A stretch of DNA of 64,000 nt from Dermanyssus gallinae (GCA_003439945.1 QVRM01002215.1:62001-126000), one strand, 5' to 3'. Counted from the first letter of the stretch, positions 47,004 through 57,302 are shown. Notes: generated from the sequence alone by a model not told the origin. Made by a program: numbers and translations.

Positions 47004-47389
47004 GTTATCAGGGGCATAGTGAGATTGGCCTAAGTGCATAAGTGACGTATTCCGTCAGATAAATCACTCGGCATAGCTCTAGAAGCATACGCAACTATTT
47101 ATTGTCGTACAGTAGCTGTTCGATTGCCTCCGCAAACCGCCATTCACACTTGGTAGCGCCTGCAGAGATTTAAACGCTTAGATTTTAACAAGCTCACTCC
47201 GCTCCGCCCTTTTGAAGGCCACATCGATATGATAATATTCGATTTGACTAGTACGGGGAGGGGAACGATCGACCAGCAGCAGCCAAGACAACTGTTCACC
47301 ACAAAAGTAAAAGCGAATCAATGTCAAACCTTAATTTCTTTGCATTGGTGATTCACCCTATTTGTTGAAGTTGTCATTGCTATCGTATC
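47004..47389. other. Unassigned stretch
   Basis: Nothing recognisable is seen between the hairpin cluster and the transposase-like relic. Confidence 0.4.
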
Positions 47390-47674
47390 GTGATGACCCG
47401 TGATGACACAAAAGTCGAGAAGATTGGCATCTCTCACATTTATGTTGAAGCACGGCGTAACGCATACGAAGCTCGGCTGTTATACCAGATGTGCTTTCCA
47501 GACAGACGCTTGCCTTGTCGAAATCGTCGCGTACGTGAAACTGGATTGCACTATGGCCGTCATTACGACGCGGGAAGACCGAGGACGGAAGAGCGCATCC
47601 TTCAGGCAGCAGACGATCGTGCTTCTGCTAGCACGAGGAAAGTGGCCCGTTGGTGCGAGTCGACAGAGAGCTGA
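47390..47674 (+). pseudogene. Transposase-associated HTH (DUF4817-like) fragment
   Basis: A 94-codon frame contains NAYEARLLYQMCFPDRRLP, then RRVRETGLHYGRH, then DAGRPRTEERILQAADD and STRKVARW. This order (an EA-x-RLY...FP-RR-P start, an LRETG-like block, a GRPR motif and an STR-x-(A/V)AR end) matches my memory of the DUF4817 helix-turn-helix domain found in arthropod transposon proteins. The spacing between P and RRVRETG is shorter than usual, so a small deletion is likely. No catalytic domain follows. It is probably a relic of a DNA transposon. Confidence 0.5.
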
Positions 47675-47959
47675 GAGCCTAACGACGACACCAACCGTAC
47701 CAACGGCAGGCAGTTCAAACTCTGCTGGATCCAGCTCTGCTAGTTTCTGCGGCAAGTAGAAGCTAATTTGGAGTTCCCTGCCTTTGTGCCTTTCACGAAA
47801 GAAGCTTACTTTAAACAAGGCGGTGTGCTAAATAGACACAACACCCATTGCTGGGCAAACAAGAAGCCGCAGTAACATATGACGCACAAACGCGGACACC
47901 AACGTCGTTTCTTCGACTGGCATTGCGACAACTACTTCATAGGCCCACATATACTTTCT
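47675..47959. other. Stretch just upstream of the CR1-like element
   Basis: No independent gene is seen. Peptides such as LNREVYHAA just upstream of 47992 resemble the RT linker of CR1-like elements, so the element may extend somewhat into this stretch in a broken frame. Confidence 0.35.
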
Positions 47960-47991
47960 AACGGGTTGAATAGAGAAGTCTACCATGCTGC

Positions 47992-48363
47992 GACTCAAGA
48001 AATCTCTGGAACTTCATCAATAAAACATGTGGTAAACAAAACCGCTCAGTAGAACTGCCTCCCACTCTGACTGTATCTCCTAATCGGTCTGTTACCGAAC
48101 CACAAGAAATTGCCGATGAGCTCAATCGGCACTTTGCAACTATTCGTTCGGTCACTGCCGCGCCTCTCTGCCTACAAGGCGATTTAGCGCCCATTCTTGC
48201 AAATTTATGGAACCACAAGGGCAAATCATTGAGTTTTCGCCCAGTGTCTAAGTCCGAAGTGTACTCACTCCTAATCAAACAAAAAGCGAGCTGGAGCTCT
48301 GGGGCTATGGGAATACCCGGTAAGCTTCTAAAGTTAGCGGCCCCTTTTATTGTCGGACCCTGA
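47992..48363 (+). pseudogene. CR1-like ORF2, linker segment in a separate frame
   Basis: An open stretch reads DSRNLWNFINKTCGKQNRSV, then PQEIADELNRHFATIRS and KASWSSGAMGIPGKLLKLAA, the usual order of the segment before the RT core in CR1 and jockey elements. A stop follows at about 48361. The RT core continues in a different frame from 48498, after a garbled stretch that still encodes pieces such as LGSSPHASRPH and an SYRP-like box. At least two frameshifts separate it from the core. Confidence 0.7.
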
Positions 48364-48497
48364 CAAAAATTGTGAATCTCTCCTTTACCTCTGGGATCTT
48401 CCCCACACGCCTCAAGGCCTCATATGTAACTCCGCTCTATAAAAAAAAGGCGATAAAACTCTACCGGGCAGCTACCGTCCTATAAGCCTGGTGGATT

Positions 48498-49775
48498 ATG
48501 TGTCCAAAATACTATAAAAAGCGGCTTTGTCAAGGTTTAAGCAACATTCACTTTTTGTCGTCGCAGCTATTTGGCTTTCGCCATGGTCGTTCAACGGAGC
48601 TGGCCCTCGCCCATTTATGGCAGTCTGTCGTGGATTCAGTAGAATCGACAAAAATATGTCTCGGAATTTTCCTGGATGTAGCCGCTGCCTTCAATTGTCT
48701 CAACCACGCATTCCTCCTACAAATGCTGCACGTATTAGGGTGTTCATTGGGTGCAATCGACTGGCTCCGCTCGTACCTAACCTCAAGAACCCAGGCAGTG
48801 AGAGTTGGTACAGTCGAATCTGCATGGAGACCGGTAGATATCGGTACTCCCCAGGGTTCAGTGCTCGGACCTCTGCTGTTCTTAATCCTTATCAATTTTA
48901 TCCTCTTGAATATCCAGAAAGAAAACTTGGGCAAACCGATCGCTTTTGCTGATGACACGACGTTACTTTTTCGGCTCAACGCTTTCGAAATCAATTCGGA
49001 GTTGCCTTACCTCCTCTCACAAGTGGAAACAGTTATTTCAATCTTCAATAAATTTGGTCTTACTGTTAATACTAGCAAGACAAACGTTATTTTCTTCCGA
49101 GCCCCCCAGCTAAGGATGCACCTTAACAGGAAATTCTATCTAGCAGGGAGTGAGTTGGTCTTTTCTGACACCGCAAAATGCCTCGGTCTTATACTACATG
49201 AGTTCATGAGTTGGCGTGCCCATCTGGACCATATCAGGCCCAAATGCTATGCCATAATCTCAACGCTTTTTCGCATGCGGCTCATCGGAGTACCTATAGA
49301 TGGCCTTATAATGGTATACAAAACACTGTTTTTGCCAGTTCTCCTCTACGGTATCCTTATATGGGGTAGTGGGTTCGAGGTAGTTCTTCGTAGGGCGCGT
49401 ATAATACAAAACGACGCTCTAAGAGCTGTATTTGGCAGGCGACGCAGAGACTCCGTCAGTGATCTCTATGGGGCACATAATCTCCTCACGATCGATTCAT
49501 TATATTTGCTGAAGGTTGCCGTGCTGGGCTTTAAAATTATTCGGAATATTATTCCCTACGATGTTTCGTTTCCTCTTGTTCCCTTGTTTCGTAGAACCTC
49601 GAGGCGTGCCACAACATTTGTAGGGCCATTAGTTACTAAGAGATGTAGTCATCAAGCCGTTGCTTCTCGCTTGCCCGTGATATGGAGTAATATACCACAG
49701 CGCATTCGCCGCATCACTTCCCTGAATTGTTTTACACGTGAGGTCCAGAAATGGTTACTCACTAATGGGTGTTGA
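48498..49775 (+). CDS. CR1-like reverse transcriptase core, open frame (partial ORF2)
   Basis: The 425-codon frame contains FGFRHGRSTELALAHLWQ, FLDVAAAFNCLNHAFLLQML (first catalytic Asp), WLRSYLTSRTQAV, IGTPQGSVLGPLLFLILINF and IAFADDTTLLF (the FADD catalytic pair). It continues to the thumb (AKCLGLILHEFMSW, YKTLFLPVLLYG) and the usual CR1-type end (CFTREVQKWL). All central RT motifs are intact, yet the frame lacks the fingers' first blocks because of upstream frameshifts, so the protein is not functional as it stands. The reported Met is only the first ATG of the frame. The copy is young enough to keep 1.28 kb open. Confidence 0.85.
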   Translation: MCPKYYKKRLCQGLSNIHFLSSQLFGFRHGRSTELALAHLWQSVVDSVESTKICLGIFLDVAAAFNCLNHAFLLQMLHVLGCSLGAIDWLRSYLTSRTQAVRVGTVESAWRPVDIGTPQGSVLGPLLFLILINFILLNIQKENLGKPIAFADDTTLLFRLNAFEINSELPYLLSQVETVISIFNKFGLTVNTSKTNVIFFRAPQLRMHLNRKFYLAGSELVFSDTAKCLGLILHEFMSWRAHLDHIRPKCYAIISTLFRMRLIGVPIDGLIMVYKTLFLPVLLYGILIWGSGFEVVLRRARIIQNDALRAVFGRRRRDSVSDLYGAHNLLTIDSLYLLKVAVLGFKIIRNIIPYDVSFPLVPLFRRTSRRATTFVGPLVTKRCSHQAVASRLPVIWSNIPQRIRRITSLNCFTREVQKWLLTNGC

Positions 49776-49973
49776 CATGGCGGAGGCACACGTACTATTT
49801 GTGTTGTGTTAGGATGTCTGATTCTGCAAGGCTGAACAAACTTATTTTGTGATTGTCCATGGCTGACAGCAAGATATCTTAATCCTTTTATAATAATTAT
49901 TATTATTCAATTTTATATTTTTTTAAATGAGAACTAAAGCATTGTATAATGCAGTTCCTTTAATAAACCACGA

Positions 49974-50000
49974 TTTGAATCTTGAATCTTGAATCTTGAG
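49974..50000 (+). repeat. 3'-terminal TTGAATC heptamer repeat
   Basis: The sequence GATTTGAATCTTGAATC continues for two more units and ends in TTGAG. It defines the 3' end of the CR1-like insertion. Confidence 0.9.
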
Positions 50001-51798
50001 TTAAACATTACTAGGACTAGTCGGAAGGCGTTCTAGAAGGTGATTAAGTGAATCTGGTTCTAGCACGACGAAGCGCCATCACACTCCATCCCTGCGGTTC
50101 GAGATTACCTCAGCGTCACCTTAGAGAATCGGTGGATTGGCTAAAGCGCGCCGATTGCATGGCAACCGCAACCGCTTGATTTAACACGTTTTCGCGATTT
50201 TATCTTTAGGGTTATCTAAAGTCTCTCGTCTACGATACTCCGTTCGGGCCAAGCAAAGAGCTGACCGCCAAGATAACCTCCGCTAATGAGGCCGTTCGAG
50301 CAGTGCCTAGCACATTTCAAGACCTGCAACGGAATCATCTCTACAGGCGCTACCGATTCTGCCGAATGGCTTCGCAGATGCACCTTCGAGCAGCTACTGT
50401 GGAATAATGAATAGTTATGTGTGCTTCTAGAGCTTTTTTAAGTGAGTTATCTGAGTAGGCAATTTGTGTATGCACATAATCTCGCCATGCCCTATGAAAA
50501 ACTATAAGTACTTCACAATCACGAATCGGATCGCCAATTAGTTGGCTACAAATGTCGTCTTGGAATGCGTATTTGACTGGATGTGTTAGTTTTACGCTGT
50601 AAATGGTTACAGGGTTTCGAGTTTAAGGTATATGGCATGAAATCTAATAAAAACAACTTTAATTTTTATGAATGATGAATTTTTATGAATATATATATAT
50701 ATATATATAGAAGGAGAAGAAGCAGCATTTTGTGCGAAACAACATGAGTTTCTGTATCAGAGGACTAGTCGTCTCGCAATCGCATATTTTGTGCCCTTAT
50801 GTCTTGCAACAACATCACAATCTCAGATTTTAGTAATTTCACTTTCACGCCGAAACAAGTCTTCCCAGAGACGAGGTTCCATCGAAAAAAAAATGCTTTA
50901 ACTTGCGCCATAATTCAATCAGTAGGAACTGAATATGCCGTAGCGCGTAAGACTCACTTCACCCAGTACCTGCAAGTTTGTAAGAACTGTGAACACTGGG
51001 GTGCAGTAATTTGGAAATTACTGCATTTAGTTTATCTCTAGTAAAACACAACCCGTCGCTGAGACTTAAACGATGTATAATACTCCCATAAAAAGTATTC
51101 TGCTGCCAGAATTGGTATCTCAAACGCCACTAAAATCGGCATCGTAAACTAACACCTGCAGATGCTGCGTGATGCTGTGTGTCAACCTCTGCATCCGGAA
51201 TTCACAATTTGCTAGCCAAGCTACTCTAGTGTAGTATCTTATGTGTTAGGCGCATAGGAGGTTTGATACGAGCATATGAGATCGTACTATGTACTCGGTT
51301 TACATACGTTGCACACGTACAACGTATACAAGCACTGAGTCCAATGAATGCTGGTGCGACGGGTCGTATGCAGGCCAGACAGACGTCGACTGCTGTCATT
51401 GTGGATCGGTCATCTTAACAGTGGCACTCAACGCGTGCGTGAGTCGGCAAGTGACATGTAAGCCATTCCCTGGGGTTGCTGCTGCTGCAGCTGCTCGATA
51501 GCCTCAACAGCACCAGCCCTCATTATCCTACACGGAGGATTGACTTCCTTCCGGTCATTCCGCCCGCATATGAACGCCCCCATTTCCCTTTCAACGACGA
51601 CTGACGAAAGACAATGCCCGTAGGGTCCCCATCTCACGTTCCTACTGAATTGCCTCGACATCGAGACGAGAAACACCGTAACGACATGAACTGTTCCGGT
51701 TGGGCACAGAAGTGTGATGTCTGTTCCTCGAATAATTATCTTCCCCTAGTATATCTGCGTTAGTTGGATATATATTAACTCTATGATACTACATCGAT
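50001..51798. other. Unassigned stretch
   Basis: No gene is recognised. It contains (AT)n at 50689-50709. A short (CTG)n run near 51478-51495 gives an Ala/Gln homopolymer frame that is not a gene. Confidence 0.4.

Positions 51799-51831
<33 letters not shown>
51799..51831. repeat. (TA)n microsatellite at the 5' edge of the 52-55 kb element
   Basis: TA run interrupted once by CA. The retrotransposon sequence begins within about 25 nt of its end. Confidence 0.95.
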
Positions 51832-51854
51832 TTGTTGTCTTATATCGAGAGCCC

Positions 51855-52562
51855 ATGCAATGCTTTAAGTGTTATAGCATGGATCACTTTGCAGCAAACT
51901 GCAAACTCTCTACACCGAGATGCAGAAGGTGTGGTTCTACGGAGCACCTGAGGAAGGATTGCAAGGCCAAGGCTCGATGCAGTCTGTGCTTTGGTGAACA
52001 TGAAGCCACTTGGGGCTCATGTCCACATAGGCTGAAGTGTATGGAACTGTTACAAAAATCGTCCCAAAACAGCATCATCAAGCGCTCAGATGCCCCGCTG
52101 GTACCACTCTGCACGCCTGTGGGCCACATACAGGCCTCTGACAACTTCTCAAGGCGCACTTGGTCTTCCGTAGTAAGAAATGGAATCAAGATAAACGAGG
52201 CAGCGCCCAAACCTCAACGACTTGAACCAGAACGGGACCCAGCAGCAACAAGTGCCCCACTTAAAATGACCGGACATAAACTGAGTGACCAGCAAGTGCC
52301 GCTACCAAGAGTGGAGGATATAGTGCAACAGGTGATTGCGACGATTATGCCGAGGTTAACGGATATCATCGTGCAGACGGTGGCAAGGGCCATTCAGGAA
52401 GCTATTCCGAGCATTCTAGGAGGACTGATGGGCGCCCCGTTAGCTCCCTCACCTATGCTGCAACAATCCACGACCATTAACGCTGATAGCACCCAACCTA
52501 CACGGGCGAACAGAAGCGCGGATCATGTTATGTCATCTTCATCACGTCCCAAACCGACCTGA
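51855..52562 (+). CDS. ORF1, zinc-knuckle RNA-binding protein (5'-truncated)
   Basis: The frame is open from inside the microsatellite (51783). The first Met in real element sequence is at 51855 (MQCFKCYSMDHF). Three knuckles follow: CFKCYSMDHFAANC and CRRCGSTEHLRKDC (both C-x2-C-x4-H-x4-C), then CSLCFGEHEATWGSC (C-x2-C-x3-H-x6-C). This triple is typical of ORF1 of jockey, I and R1-type elements, where it binds element RNA as a ribonucleoprotein. The C-terminal half is low in complexity, with amphipathic stretches such as VQQVIATIMPRLTDIIVQTV. The usual region N-terminal to the knuckles is missing. The frame ends with TGA at 52560, in the same frame as ORF2. Confidence 0.85.
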   Translation: MQCFKCYSMDHFAANCKLSTPRCRRCGSTEHLRKDCKAKARCSLCFGEHEATWGSCPHRLKCMELLQKSSQNSIIKRSDAPLVPLCTPVGHIQASDNFSRRTWSSVVRNGIKINEAAPKPQRLEPERDPAATSAPLKMTGHKLSDQQVPLPRVEDIVQQVIATIMPRLTDIIVQTVARAIQEAIPSILGGLMGAPLAPSPMLQQSTTINADSTQPTRANRSADHVMSSSSRPKPT

Positions 52563-55436
52563 CTTCTGAAGACAACAGTGAGCAGGCCGCACGCGTGCGA
52601 GAACCAGCAGATACAGCAAGATAATAATAAGTTCGGAGACGTAGTGAATGCAGGTATTCAGATAGTGATGTGGAATTGCGAGGGGAGGGGGGTGTTAGAT
52701 TTGCTCGGGGACGATGCGTACAAAGGGGTAGACGTTCTAATTCTGACGGAGACCTGGGCACGAGAGCAGTTCGATATTCGGGGATTCTATGGATACCATG
52801 CGCTGGCATCGTGTAAAAAGGGTCCGGGTAGGCCGAGCGGGGGGGTATCGATTTTCGTTAGACCGACGGTAGGAGAAATGAGCGTGGGGATAGTAGCAGA
52901 AAATCTAATCGCAGTCATGTCACCTAAACTAGAACTAGTGGCTACCTATGTACAACCGACGGGGACGGAGTCCACAGAGACGATGGTCGAGCGCCTCTTG
53001 CTGGGGATAGAAGCGCTACCGCGAAAGGCTCCGATGATCATAGGAGGGGATTTTAACGCGAGATTAGACAGGATTGACTCGGAACGAACGGTGGCTTTGC
53101 TAGACGTACTGGAGGAGACCGGCTGTTGGGTAGTTAACAGGGCAGATGTGTGCACATATGAATGCCACTCCGGGACATCAGTTATTGATATATTTGCAAC
53201 CGATATAGACAGAAAGGACATACAATTTACAGGGGACGACAATCCTTTACAGGAAGGGGCGGGACTCAGAAAACATATACCTATGGGTATCCGGGTAAAA
53301 ATTAGAAGCAGTGTTCAAGAACGAGGGAAGAGGGAAGGATCAGGGAGAAAGCTTAGCGGCAACGTCCTTTTACAAGGGCTTAGCGGGGTACTTCCGGTGC
53401 CAGGGGTAATCCAGGTAGATTCCTATGAACGCAGTCTAGTAGGCTTATTGAGGTCTGCGATGCTGCCGCCACAGGAGAGAAGCGGAAGACCCTGGTTTAA
53501 TGAAAGGTGCAGGGCAGCCAAGCAAGCTAGTAAGCTGACGCGAGAATATGTAAAGACCGTTCCGTTAATGAGGCCGTTGGCAGCGTTGGTTAAACGGCTG
53601 GTTAAGAAAGCGTATAAGGAGGAGAAGAAGAAGCACTGGGAAAAAATAGAGTGGGTAGCAATAAGGGAGGCTGACGAACGTCCACATACATGGCTGAAAC
53701 GAAAGGGGAGAAGACAGTGTTCCGTAGAGACGGGTAGGTTAGTCGAACATTTTAGGCGAATATTGGCCGGGGCGGACACAACTCCGAAAGCGCCGCTAGA
53801 ATACGAAGGCCCGTGGGATCAGACAACGGAAGAAGCGAGGGTTTGGATAGGGAGAGAAATCTCAATTAGGGAAGTGATAGAAGCAATAGACAGAGCACCA
53901 CGGGGCAAAGCGCACGGGAAAGACTTGATAAGAAATGAACACATGAAGGATACCCTAATTCTCGCACCTTGCTGGCAAGCCTTATTCAATGAATGTTTAA
54001 ACAAGGGGGAAATTCCAGAGGCCTGGAGGAAAGCGACTTTAATAGTCATTCCAAAAGGAAAGGGAGTAGAAACTGAACCAGAAGCTTGGAGGGGAATATC
54101 AATAAAAAGCTGTCCGTATAAAATATTCTCGGGAATAATAGCTAGAAGACTGGGGTCATTCTTGGAGGAGCGGGGGGTAATACCGGAGGAGCAGCATGGA
54201 TTTAGGAAGGGAAAATCAACTTACTCAGCAATTCGGGAGCTGCTAGGAGCAATCTGGGAAACGCTGTCTAGGCCAAGAAGTTGTATATATGCGGTGTTTG
54301 TAGATTTAAAGGCAGCGTTTGACATAGCACCAAGGGATAAAATAGTTGAAGAGCTGGCAAAATCGGGAGTGCCGGCAGCAGTTCTGAGGTTACTTGTTAA
54401 TATGTTAAAGCAGAACACGGTGCAGATTGATAACGGGGTCGGTATTGCGGGAGAAGTGGCTCAAACCACAGGCGTCGCACAAGGCGATGGACTGAGCCCA
54501 TTGCTGTTTTCCGTACTTTTGGGTGGACTACCAGAGTGGATAAGGGCGGGCTGGACCCAAGAGTGGGCCAGAATCTTACTGTACGCTGATGATGTGGTCA
54601 TCTTTGGTGGCAGTCTTTTCAGGGTGAAACAAGCCATGAATCGACTAGTTACATTCATGGATGAGAAGGGCTTGAAGGTTAACTGGGGAAAGACAGTAGC
54701 TATGAAATTCCGAAGGGGCGGCCGTATGGCCAGGGGTGACGTGATCCAAGTCAGGGAAACAGAAATTAAATTTGTAAACAAATTTACATACCTAGGCATA
54801 ACCTTGTCAACAAGCGGCAGCAGTTTTCGATTACACATCCAGGAGAGGGTCAGGAAGGCCACCATCGCAGCTGTGGCAATTAAATGGCCACATATGCTTT
54901 CAGTTCATGCAGCAATTGCTCTTTTCGGGATACAGATAGCACCCATAGCCACATACGGCATTCCACTAATATGGGATAAGTTGGGAGTAGGCGAATTGCG
55001 TTTAATTGATGGGGTGAGGTTTTTCTTTTTAAAGAGGGTTTTTGCGCTTTCGAATACTTGCAGGAATAGAATTGTTCACGTCTTAGAGGGTGGCCCGCTA
55101 CTGACGGAAGAACTACAAAAACGATTTAATCTGAAGAAAACGTGCGCCTTTGAAGTTTATATGCGAAACTGGGAAACTAAAATTAGGGAAGTGGACATAG
55201 GTATTTATGGAACAGCAGCAATGACGAGCACTGAATGGCGGGGTAGCGGTGTAATAGATCGACATCTAACGACGGCCTTTGCAGCTCACGGATTTCATCA
55301 CGTTCTGTGCAACGTGGAGGGTTTTCATGAACCACAGGATGAATGTCAATGCAAACAATGCTGGAGCAAATGTGATCGATACCACGCCGCGGTATGCCCG
55401 GCGGTTAGGTCTATAGCAGAACTAGCAAAACGCTAG
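52563..55436 (+). CDS. ORF2, endonuclease-reverse transcriptase
   Basis: The frame is open from directly after the ORF1 TGA, in the same frame. The first in-frame ATG is only at 52668, already inside the endonuclease (IVMWNCEGRG). A GTG lies at 52578. Numbering from 52578 gives 952 residues. The endonuclease holds WNCEG, ILTETW, GGDFNARLD and SGTSVIDIFATD. The usual final SDH is replaced by RKH (GLRKHIPM). The RT runs from about residue 480 to 760: IVIPKGKG, HGFRKGKSTYSAI, VFVDLKAAFD, GVAQGDGLSPLLFS, LLYADDVVIFG and FTYLGITLSTSGSS, with all catalytic Asps present. The C-terminus has CQCKQCWSKCDRYHAAVC. It reverse-transcribes the element RNA at the nicked target. There is no RNase H. The start codon is unresolved. 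Confidence 0.88.
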   Translation, partial: LLKTTVSRPHACENQQIQQDNNKFGDVVNAGIQIVMWNCEGRGVLDLLGDDAYKGVDVLILTETWAREQFDIRGFYGYHALASCKKGPGRPSGGVSIFVRPTVGEMSVGIVAENLIAVMSPKLELVATYVQPTGTESTETMVERLLLGIEALPRKAPMIIGGDFNARLDRIDSERTVALLDVLEETGCWVVNRADVCTYECHSGTSVIDIFATDIDRKDIQFTGDDNPLQEGAGLRKHIPMGIRVKIRSSVQERGKREGSGRKLSGNVLLQGLSGVLPVPGVIQVDSYERSLVGLLRSAMLPPQERSGRPWFNERCRAAKQASKLTREYVKTVPLMRPLAALVKRLVKKAYKEEKKKHWEKIEWVAIREADERPHTWLKRKGRRQCSVETGRLVEHFRRILAGADTTPKAPLEYEGPWDQTTEEARVWIGREISIREVIEAIDRAPRGKAHGKDLIRNEHMKDTLILAPCWQALFNECLNKGEIPEAWRKATLIVIPKGKGVETEPEAWRGISIKSCPYKIFSGIIARRLGSFLEERGVIPEEQHGFRKGKSTYSAIRELLGAIWETLSRPRSCIYAVFVDLKAAFDIAPRDKIVEELAKSGVPAAVLRLLVNMLKQNTVQIDNGVGIAGEVAQTTGVAQGDGLSPLLFSVLLGGLPEWIRAGWTQEWARILLYADDVVIFGGSLFRVKQAMNRLVTFMDEKGLKVNWGKTVAMKFRRGGRMARGDVIQVRETEIKFVNKFTYLGITLSTSGSSFRLHIQERVRKATIAAVAIKWPHMLSVHAAIALFGIQIAPIATYGIPLIWDKLGVGELRLIDGVRFFFLKRVFALSNTCRNRIVHVLEGGPLLTEELQKRFNLKKTCAFEVYMRNWETKIREVDIGIYGTAAMTSTEWRGSGVIDRHLTTAFAAHGFHHVLCNVEGFHEPQDECQCKQCWSKCDRYHAAVCPAVRSIAELAKR

Positions 55437-55501
55437 ATTGTTGGCGTCTCGAAACATTTTAATGTAACATAAACACATTTACCCAGTTTGGGTGTTAATA
55501 A

Positions 55502-55506
<5 letters not shown>

Positions 55507-55571
<65 letters not shown>

Positions 55572-55602
55572 CACATATATGTATATATATATATATATAT
55601 AT
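55507..55602. repeat. Long (AT)n tract at the 3' edge of the 52-55 kb element
   Basis: Pure AT to about 55558, then imperfect (GTATATATACATACACATAT) back into TA to about 55602. It may be the tail, the target microsatellite, or both. Confidence 0.95.
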
Positions 55603-57198
55603 CCGTAGCAACATATTAGCGTATTCAAATCCGGGTTAGTATCTAAATAGTACGTCCGATTAGCTCTCATATTTAAATATCCCAACGATATTATACCAAT
55701 ACAGGAAATTCTCAAGTTTGCTTTTGTTTTACGTGTCCATACTAGTTGTAAGAATACGTGGTAAAAACGTAAACTTTAAAACTGTACACACCACGTTAAT
55801 AACTTCTTCCAAGCGCTCATTTAACTGACCTCTTTCTTTTTTGATGTGTGCTTGTTTATGTGCTTTGTTATAGAACCTTTCTAGAGGCGTGCATTATTAA
55901 CCAATCCAATGCGCAGCATACCACGCGATGCTTTTCGTTAGCTTTTGATGACTTTGCAACAAATAATAGCAAATGATGAATATGCGCATGCACATATTGT
56001 ACAGGCGTACACAGACGGTAAGATTATTTCACCATTTTAACCGCTCCGGTCCAATTGACCCGCGCGGCAATGCTACCGCACATGAGGTAATATAATACTG
56101 TTTCAAGTTTATTTACTATAAATATATTAGTATAGTACAATCGTTTATACAATCTTTTGCAGGACAGCAATATCGTTGACGCTTGACTACAGTAATGATG
56201 TTTCTTCTAACGTTTGCATATTACACGTTATCTGGTCCATTAGTAAATCTTCTACTAATGTGCGTCCAAATAGTACTACTGTTAACGTTCAACCTCTCAG
56301 GTTAGACATTTCAGTCAATCATAACTATGTGGTTACCCGTCTCATCATGCCAGATATATATCTGCAATTGACCCAGGTATGTCTATGTTTGGCTTTTTCG
56401 CCGCAATAGATACGTTTTTGACGTGCAGTCGGTTGCGTGGAATTTAGCGTACTTTGGCAAATAAAACGCACTGAGCGCAGTGCCCTTGAAGCTTCACCAT
56501 AGCAGTGCACTATGCTGCATGCCGAATCTCAGTTAACCTTTATTGGTAGGTTAACTAAACTATATTTAGAGCTTTAGATTTTACTTCTTCGCCATTGTCT
56601 GCGAGGTTTTCTGGCATCGCGTTTTTATCTAAAAGCATAGTGTAAATGTTATGTAACTAGATGTAGACCCGCAATGGTCAAGTAAGCCCTATGTGGCCGA
56701 CAAACGGGGGTTCAGGTGCAGGCATTTTAATGTCATGTATTTTGGCCCTAACTTTGAGGATCGATGATGCACAGTCGATGCTACCATTAAATTTACACTG
56801 AACTATTTTAAGTAAAATACAAGACCGTCGAGTACTTTATTCCCGATCTGCTTGTCGACTAACAGACTAACGGCAAACATTACGACTAGAGGTCGGACGC
56901 CAAATTTGCAGAGTAAGTAATTTCAAGGTGTTATTAATAGCTAAAAAGTTAAACCGTATCTATTCAGATTTTTTAAGTCTCATCTTAAGATCACGCTGGT
57001 TAGAGATGGGAACACTAAAATGGCAACACTTTAAACATTCCTCAATCTCTTCTGTACATTGACAAAACTAAATCGGAAGGGTCTTCTATGGACCACTGTC
57101 ACACAGATCATATTGGCACTTTTTTTTCTGGTGAGTAATACGAATGCTAATTTTAATACGGCTCGATAATGGTACAACGTGGTTTAAGCTGACCTTAT
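55603..57198. other. Unassigned stretch downstream of the ABCG exon
   Basis: No gene is recognised. Part of the right-hand end may be 3' flank of the minus-strand transporter gene. Confidence 0.4.
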
Positions 57199-57204
57199 TT
57201 TATT
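57199..57204 (-). terminator. Candidate polyadenylation signal for the ABCG gene
   Basis: AATAAA on the minus strand, about 100 nt downstream of the stop codon of the transporter exon. Confidence 0.5.
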
Positions 57205-57302
57205 GCAAATTACAAACAGTCAATAACAACAAATTGGACCCAAACTTAGTGCAAACTTCAACGTGTATGTTGTTGTGCGTCTTTTATAAGATCTATATAT
57301 TA

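Larger units (their letters stand above)
47960..50000 (+). mobile_element. CR1-like non-LTR retrotransposon, 5'-truncated
   Basis: It consists of a broken linker region, a reverse-transcriptase frame, a short 3' UTR and a terminal run of about four TTGAATC-type heptamers (49974-50000). Short tandem repeats at the 3' end are typical of CR1-superfamily elements. No endonuclease is present. The 5' end is approximate. Confidence 0.8.
51832..55506 (+). mobile_element. APE-type two-ORF non-LTR retrotransposon, nearly complete
   Basis: The element has an ORF1 with three zinc knuckles and an ORF2 with apurinic-type endonuclease, reverse transcriptase and C-terminal Cys/His motif. Its 3' UTR is about 70 nt and includes AATAAAA (near 55498), followed at once by (AT)n. 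At the 5' side the coding sequence emerges directly from a (TA)n tract, so the 5' UTR and the N-terminus of ORF1 are missing: the copy is 5'-truncated. Both long frames are otherwise open, which makes it the youngest-looking element of its family here. Decayed relatives lie at 25.4-26.4 kb. Jockey/I/R1-type affinity is suggested by the knuckles. The precise clade is not assigned. Confidence 0.85.
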
